Below, piece after piece: positions 58,190 to 64,000 of a DNA stretch of 64,000 nucleotides; position 1 is the first letter of the stretch; every line of letters begins with the position of its first letter. The translations under genes and the position numbers were made by a program. The notes beneath the pieces were generated by a model. It was not told the DNA's origin. It was given only the letters and a program-made list of their open reading frames with translations, and did not search any database. Source of the stretch: Sipunculus nudus (taxonomy: Eukaryota > Annelida > Sipuncula > Golfingiida > Sipunculidae); the NCBI GenBank assembly GCA_026874595.1, contig CM049317.1:74776618-74840617 (forward strand), in the 5' to 3' direction.

Positions 58190-58290
58190 CATTCACTAAT
58201 ATTGGGGATCGAACCCATGTGTTAATATCAGAAAGGAGTCGAAATTTATCCCCCGCATGCCCAGTGGCGGAGAAAGCCGGCCTGTGATGC
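58190..58290 (-). repeat. tRNA-like fragment with pol III B box
   Basis: The minus strand contains GGGTTCGATCCCCAATATT, a B box (GGTTCGATCCC). The T-stem is poor and the A box is not clear. The 124-codon minus-strand frame at 57990-58364 runs straight through it, which argues that the frame is not a gene. Confidence 0.4.
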
Positions 58291-60404
58291 AACCGTCCGG
58301 TTGGGGAAACATGACATATTCCTCTTGGCTTAGATTCATATTTACCAGAGCCTACGTTCAACACAACAAAATTTGACTTTAATCCTAGAAATAACCAGGC
58401 GATGCCGTCTCTGACTGCTTTCTAGTTTTATCTATACGACGGAGAATTCAAGACAGACCTCGGGACTTGGTCTTTTCTTGGCAGAACTACCTTTTGTCAA
58501 AACATCATTCAGGTTTCAAAATACGCACTTGGACAAAGAAAGTTACGGAGAACTACCTGCACCTGAACTCCTATAATCCCCACCAAGCTTCAGCTCACAG
58601 TGAACACAGCACTCAAGGTCGCTTAAGGTAGCATCCCTATCAAACCCTTAAAATGTCAACTTAAAATTCCTTTGAATTTGATATCAGTTCCATTAAAAAT
58701 ATATCGTTTTAAACCTGGCGTTGTGTAATTTCTGATGACATGTGTGTTTATAAACTCATGCTAATTTTCATATAATTTTTAAATTTTTTTTTTAAATTAT
58801 ATATACACGATTTTAAGACGATCACAACCAGTAACAGCAAAAGTGGAATAATATCAGACTATATGACATTAAAAAAAAACTATTTTACCTCCACAATATT
58901 TTTCTGGTTTAAAATGAAATATAAATTTTTTTTTAACAAAATTTTAAAATTTCAATTTTTAGTCAGAAAGTAGCATTAAATTTAAGTTTAATGGACATTG
59001 TTTTCTGGTTCCAAGAAGTGTTAAGGAATTTGCTCCACTTCCCAAAGAAACACAAATATGTATTTCTGTTCATTTAAATAGTTTGACTGATTTGTTCAAA
59101 CAATGCATACTTAGGTCTGCCTGCACATTACCCAGCAAAATGAAGGAAAACGGAATATTCAGCCAAACCTGAAGGGGCAACCGAAATTCACGAGCGACAC
59201 CTGGTGTTTGTGTGGTGAACCATTTCTAGGGATTTTTAAATGTATGAGCACTTCTGCTGATGCAAGATTTCGTTTATTATTATGGTAAAATAAAGCAATC
59301 CTACTCGAATCGGATTGGTTCAATTACTGGACTGTGCCTTCCAGTTGTACAGATGTGCAGGAATGCATGCAGACTTATTATTTTAAAGCTGAGTTGGCAG
59401 AGGACCATTTGTCACCCTCACGCATTATAGGTAAATAAACCGTACAATTTTTAATATAGTGATTCCGAGATGGTTTCGTCATCCGGTTGATAGTTTCCTC
59501 ATTTACCCGGCAATCAAATTTCAATTATGTAACTCAAATTGAGTAACGTCATATTGAGCCACGTAAAGTACTTCAATAAATCTTTTTAAATTTTGCCAGA
59601 AGTAGGCCTATATATGTTGATCAATGTTTGTGCTGGTGGTAATTTAAACCAGTTTAATATGTGAATAAAATAATTGTTTAAAGCTGAAAACAGCCCACGA
59701 TAAGCCCCCTACGACGTCCGAGTTCCTTAGTGTATTCATAAAAGACTAACTGAATGAAGATTTAGAATTTCAGCGTCGGTACTGCTGTGTATGCAGAATT
59801 ATTCGTCAGCTCTGTAGCTGAGCATTTTAACACAATCAACTCACCGTTACTTGCATTACTTGCAATACTTGCATTTCAATTGAAATCCGTGTCACGAGTC
59901 ATGTCCGCCTGATTCTGAGATGATTGACAATTGATATTATTAATATGAGTGAAGTTTCTCAATATATGGTTAAAGATTTTATGACGACAAAAATAGGATG
60001 TAAAAAGTAGAAATTTCACTTACTGCCTGTTATGATGTTTCCGGTTGGGCAATCATCAGTATAAATCATTGAGAAAAATATTCAAGGACGAGAGAAGGTT
60101 CTGAGAGAAGGACTAACATACCCCGCCTTTGTACAATTCTCTAATAAGAAGTGCAGGATCCATGCAGTGGCTCAAATCAAATACCGTTCCCGATATAGTT
60201 TTAAATCACAGTTCTGTTTGGTGCGCGTTATCTTTTATTATGTAAATTTGGTACAATTAAAGAATATCCACAAAGTGTTAATTACAAACCGTGGTTATAA
60301 ACAGAAACTTAAGGTTACCACAATGAAATCCGATTTGGTTTATAAGGTGGATTTTTTTTCCTACAAAACTAAAATCTTGAAGACAATTTAAAGCCGGCCT
60401 CACA
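58291..60404. other. AT-rich spacer, nothing recognised
   Basis: Several long A/T runs (58.78-58.80, 58.87, 58.93 kb). No gene, RNA or repeat could be supported. Confidence 0.5.
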
Positions 60405-60790
60405 TCTATACCAATATTTTTTTTCGGCCAGCCATGCCGGAAGACTCAGTAGATGACATTGTCAAGGTTTTTTGCAGCCGATTTTTCCTGCCAGATTTTT
60501 ACAAATATTTTTCCGATCTGTGTAAAAAATTGAAGATGTTATTCCGTAAAATTCCGTAATGTTGAAGGTAACGTAAGATAAAATACAGATAAATCGAACG
60601 AATCTATACCAGCCATTGACTGGCCGGAAAACTCAGTAGATGACATTGTGAAGTTTTTTTTGCAGCCGATTTTTCCTGCCAGATTTTTAAAAATATTTTT
60701 CCGATCTGTGTAAAAAATTGTAGATGTTATTCCGTAAAATTCCGTAATGTTGAAGGCAACGTAAGATAAAATACAGATAAATCGAACAAA
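60405..60790. repeat. Two-copy tandem duplication, ~187-198 bp unit
   Basis: Copies run 60405-60602 and 60603-60790. ACTCAGTAGATGACATTGT recurs 187 bases apart (60444 and 60631), as do GCAGCCGATTTTTCCTGCC and ATTCCGTAAAATTCCGTAAT. The copies differ at few sites, with indels mainly in the left third. Minus-strand frames from the two copies share the same C-terminal peptide for this reason. Confidence 0.95.
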
Positions 60791-60929
60791 TCTATACACA
60801 TTAATTTTGTCACTAAAAGTGAAATATGTATTTTGGATTTCTTAAAAACCCAGAAAATATGATAAATGTAACAGAGCCGGAGATGGATCCATCTACCAGA
60901 AGACATAAATGCTACATATGAGTATGGCT

Positions 60930-61380
60930 TCATATTCGTGACTTTAAATATTCGCGATTTTCACTTCTCCAGTATTTCACGAGGGTTTCATTTACGCGAT
61001 TTACCAAACAATAATTAACACGATGTACATAATCATTATTATATCAAGCACTTAGTCTGCACGTAAAATCCTAACAATTGCACGAGGAACTATAAGGGAA
61101 CGTCGAAAAGGTGGAAATATATGCAACACAGGCAGGTATACAAAAGAATTTATATTATATAATTATACATCTTTTAATTTCGCGTAACGTATAAAACATA
61201 TAAGTTAAAATTGACAAAATCGGCGTAATATACGCGAGATGCCATTGAGGCTACAGAATAAAATACTGTTCATCCGGACAGATGTGGCCTCTATTTCTCG
61301 GATTTATTTTCGCGATAATTCCCCTTCGCGAATATGGAGTATATGGAAACCTTCGCGAATAGAAAGCCAACCACAGTATT
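60930..61380. repeat. TTCGCGA-motif repeat
   Basis: ATTCGCGATTTT, TTACGCGATTT, TTTCGCGTAACG, ATACGCGAGATG, TTTCGCGATAA, CTTCGCGAATATGG and CTTCGCGAATAG occur within 450 bases of AT-rich DNA. The first and last pieces are in inverted orientation to each other, which suggests a degraded interspersed element. Confidence 0.5.
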
Positions 61381-64000
61381 TGACTATCCCTTAGCCGGGT
61401 AATAATTTGACCGAAGGGCCGGTCTGTTGCAGAAGAGGATCTTGTCGTTACAGATTATGCGCTGTCAGTGAAATCTTAAACGAGAGAACTCTGTTCACTT
61501 ATCTTGTATGTAGGGGATCATTGTAAACGGTTCAAGAGCTTTTATGGTCCTGTCATAGAGTGGTCTGATCGTGCTTTCTGAAAGTCTGGGGATCTTTGGT
61601 GTTTTTCAGGTTAATACCGATCATGCATCTTCTAAAACGATATGTCATCCTATTTCTTTGTCTAATATAAATCTTACAACTCTGTTCGCCCAAATATATT
61701 GTTGGTGCTCGCTTATATCGCGTCGCTTAGGTAACTTCTTCATGGACGAAATAACAATTTCAAACAACACGTGTATGGCTCGTCCTTTGTTTCACTGGCC
61801 TTACTTGGTAGATCCATTAAAATTAAATATGTAACAAAAAGTGATTAATAAAGACTTGCAAAGGAAACGTTCAAATTGAGACTGCATGGTGCATTTTCTA
61901 TATACATAGGAAGCATGCTAAATTTAAAGTTTAAGTTACAGGGCAGTTTAGTGCCACAAGCTGACGAAGTCCAGAAGCCCGCCTGCCGATTAAAAGAAGA
62001 AATCATATAAGCATAATATAACCCTTCTTTTTCTTTGCTGAACAAAGCAGATAGAAGGTTGCTGGGGGTTTTGGACATATACAGATGGCGGTGCCACCGG
62101 CCGTTTCGCGCCAGGACCTGTTTGTTTTCCATTTCGTTAAGAAGTCAGAAAGGTAAAATGGAAACAATGTTTCATTGAAGAATTTTATTGAATTCGTGCG
62201 TTTACGCGTATCATACTTTCTATGGATTACGTCTAGTTCCATTTAATTAAGTTAAAGGACCGTAGTAATGATCATGGCAGGTTCTTTGTCATGATTAAGC
62301 AATTTACAAAAATAGGTTACTTCTAATTAACAATACTCGTCTCAGGACAGACATGTCGTTGATGACATAGCCTAAGGTTATTTCTGTATGAATTCACGCG
62401 TTTGAGCGTTATTTTGGCTGCTTGTCTATCCATATCTCGTCAAAATCTCGTCGCAAAATTTTCTTCTCGTTTTGAGATTCTCGTTTTGTGACCAAGTCAT
62501 AATGCTGAGGCACAACCAGAGCACAATTCACCTATTGTGATTCAAATGTGTACAGCCAAATTTATTAAAGAGTGTACAGCCAGTGTAACCCGTATGCTCT
62601 ACTGGCTGACATTTTCGGAGCATTATTCATACACGGTGCCTCTCATGTACATAATCATGCAATATCTATAAGAAACCGAAGTCTCGATAATAATTCAGTG
62701 AAGGTTATATCTTTATGAACTGGTTTTACGATTATTTATAATCATAATCAATGAACTGTCGGATGTGAGATGTAAATGCTAAGTCAACTAACCAACACGG
62801 GTATAACATTGCTGGTGGTTCAAATGTATACAAACAGAAATATTAAAAAGATTAAGAAACTGGGCCACCCGTATATACTCTGATATTATTCCAGTTATTG
62901 GCTGGAAACTTTGCTGCACAATCCATAAACGCGGATTCTCACATACACAATTGCACAATATCTATAAGAAAGGAAGGCTCGATAGTCATTAATTTTTTAC
63001 ATTTCAAATATTTATTTCATGTCAAAACCCACTGCCAACAAAAATCCAGGGGACCAAAAATACAAATGAAAATATACTGATATCTAAATCCAACACATTC
63101 AAAGTTATCTTCCCGTTTAAAAAGGCAAATCCTTGTCTTGCTTAAATCCTGAAATAATATTTATGTCTAAAGTATAATCTTGGCTCCAATCTTGAAACAA
63201 CTGGTCAAATCTCATGAGGTGCATCATAAAACAAAATATTCCTTATCCCTTAAATACCATTAGGATAGCTATACTCGAATGAACAAAATCGTTCAATTTT
63301 ATTTAGACCACCAATTGCATACGGTACGATTGTGTATCTCAGTTTTAATACACCCTTAGCTATCTGGATATCACTTTAAAAATACGATAACGGAAAATTC
63401 AACTCCTTTAAATACAAATCCTTTCTCGTATCTGGCATTTTCTAAAGTAAGGCCGTGCAGAGGTCACGTGATAAAGTCACATGACCAACAAGTGATTACA
63501 TTTTTATAACCTTCACTTAGTGCTTGTGAAATCTACGTCTGCAGTTTCTATATAATATTGTTTTGATGAAACTTGTGCAATGAAACTTTGTCCGATACCT
63601 CATTAACAAACATATCTTCATATAACCAAAAACTGATTTTAAGTGAAAATAAACAAGTGTAAAGTTACTAAATATATGGAAGCATAGAGTAACAAGCAAG
63701 CAAATGTAAAATCTGAGTCTTGAGTGACAGTATACAGTGATTTTCTTTAAGACAGTTAAATTTGGGCAAATGTTAAATAATACAGATAAATAATGGAGAT
63801 ATTACGGCACATTTGTACAGCAAAAGACAAGATATTCACAACTTTGGCTTGTAAAACCCCCTACATCAGTAGCAGGAATACTGCTTAGGTCACCTGGATA
63901 TTATTGTCCAACATACACTGCAACACACGGCTAATTCCTTAAAAAGAGATGTTACCGATGTGACTAAAGTTCTATGTTGTATGTTCTCTATTTTAACCAA
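61381..64000. other. AT-rich spacer to the window end
   Basis: Frames up to 95 codons (61845-62132 minus) overlap others on the same strand and are anonymous. No repeat, RNA gene or promoter-type cluster was seen. Confidence 0.5.

Noticed and set aside
57990-58364. 124-codon minus-strand frame
   Set aside because: It runs straight through a tRNA-like B-box repeat and shows no domain.

Overview
The window is eukaryotic, AT-rich and almost gene-free. It has no dense coding on either strand, many dinucleotide and trinucleotide microsatellites, spliced-gene signals rather than operons, and many degenerate interspersed repeats. The repeats look most like those I recall from molluscs, especially bivalves: blocks built on TGACCTTGACCTTTGACC, blocks ending in GACGGACGACGGA...TATAGCTCA, and blocks bounded by TGTCTCCC/GGGAGG. 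A marine mollusc is therefore my best guess. This rests on remembered repeat style and not on a conserved gene, so it is moderate at best. No complete protein-coding gene can be supported.

Layout. 0-0.2 kb: a possible 3' terminal coding exon entering from the left edge. 0.2-12.7 kb: AT-rich spacer with two tRNA-like SINE pieces, microsatellites and a few GC-richer islands, one of which holds a YY1-like site overlapping an ATG with a good splice donor (11.91 kb). 12.7-16.1 kb: a repeat cluster with a 58-bp satellite, a block of ~130-bp units carrying nuclear-receptor-type half sites, two other mollusc-type repeats, and a 464-bp non-autonomous Helitron-like element with both diagnostic ends. 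17-22 kb: a perfect 13-bp hairpin, an inverted-repeat element made of CAATATTGA-like motifs, and a clear but dead non-LTR retrotransposon reverse transcriptase (minus strand) ending in a (TA)n tail. 22-27.6 kb: spacer with simple repeats.

27.6-33.8 kb: a second repeat cluster with several copies of one ~350-bp unit, the palindromic-ended family, and a third family inserted between copies. 36.5-43.6 kb: two (perhaps three) pogo/Tc1-mariner-like MITEs with TA duplications, a second SINE copy, and an array of CACGTG E-box motifs. 44.1-44.9 kb: the best gene candidate, with a perfect NRF1 palindrome, an ETS site, and an ATG in good Kozak context running into a consensus splice donor, followed by a possible second exon. 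The gene is not recognised. 47-61 kb: spacer with a ~24-bp minisatellite, local direct and inverted duplications, a 187-bp tandem duplication and a TTCGCGA-rich repeat. 61.4-64 kb: featureless AT-rich spacer.

The DNA is probably intergenic or long-intron sequence whose content is mostly dead transposable elements. Most short open frames look like chance frames; those translating to alternating I/Y are (TA)n tracts.
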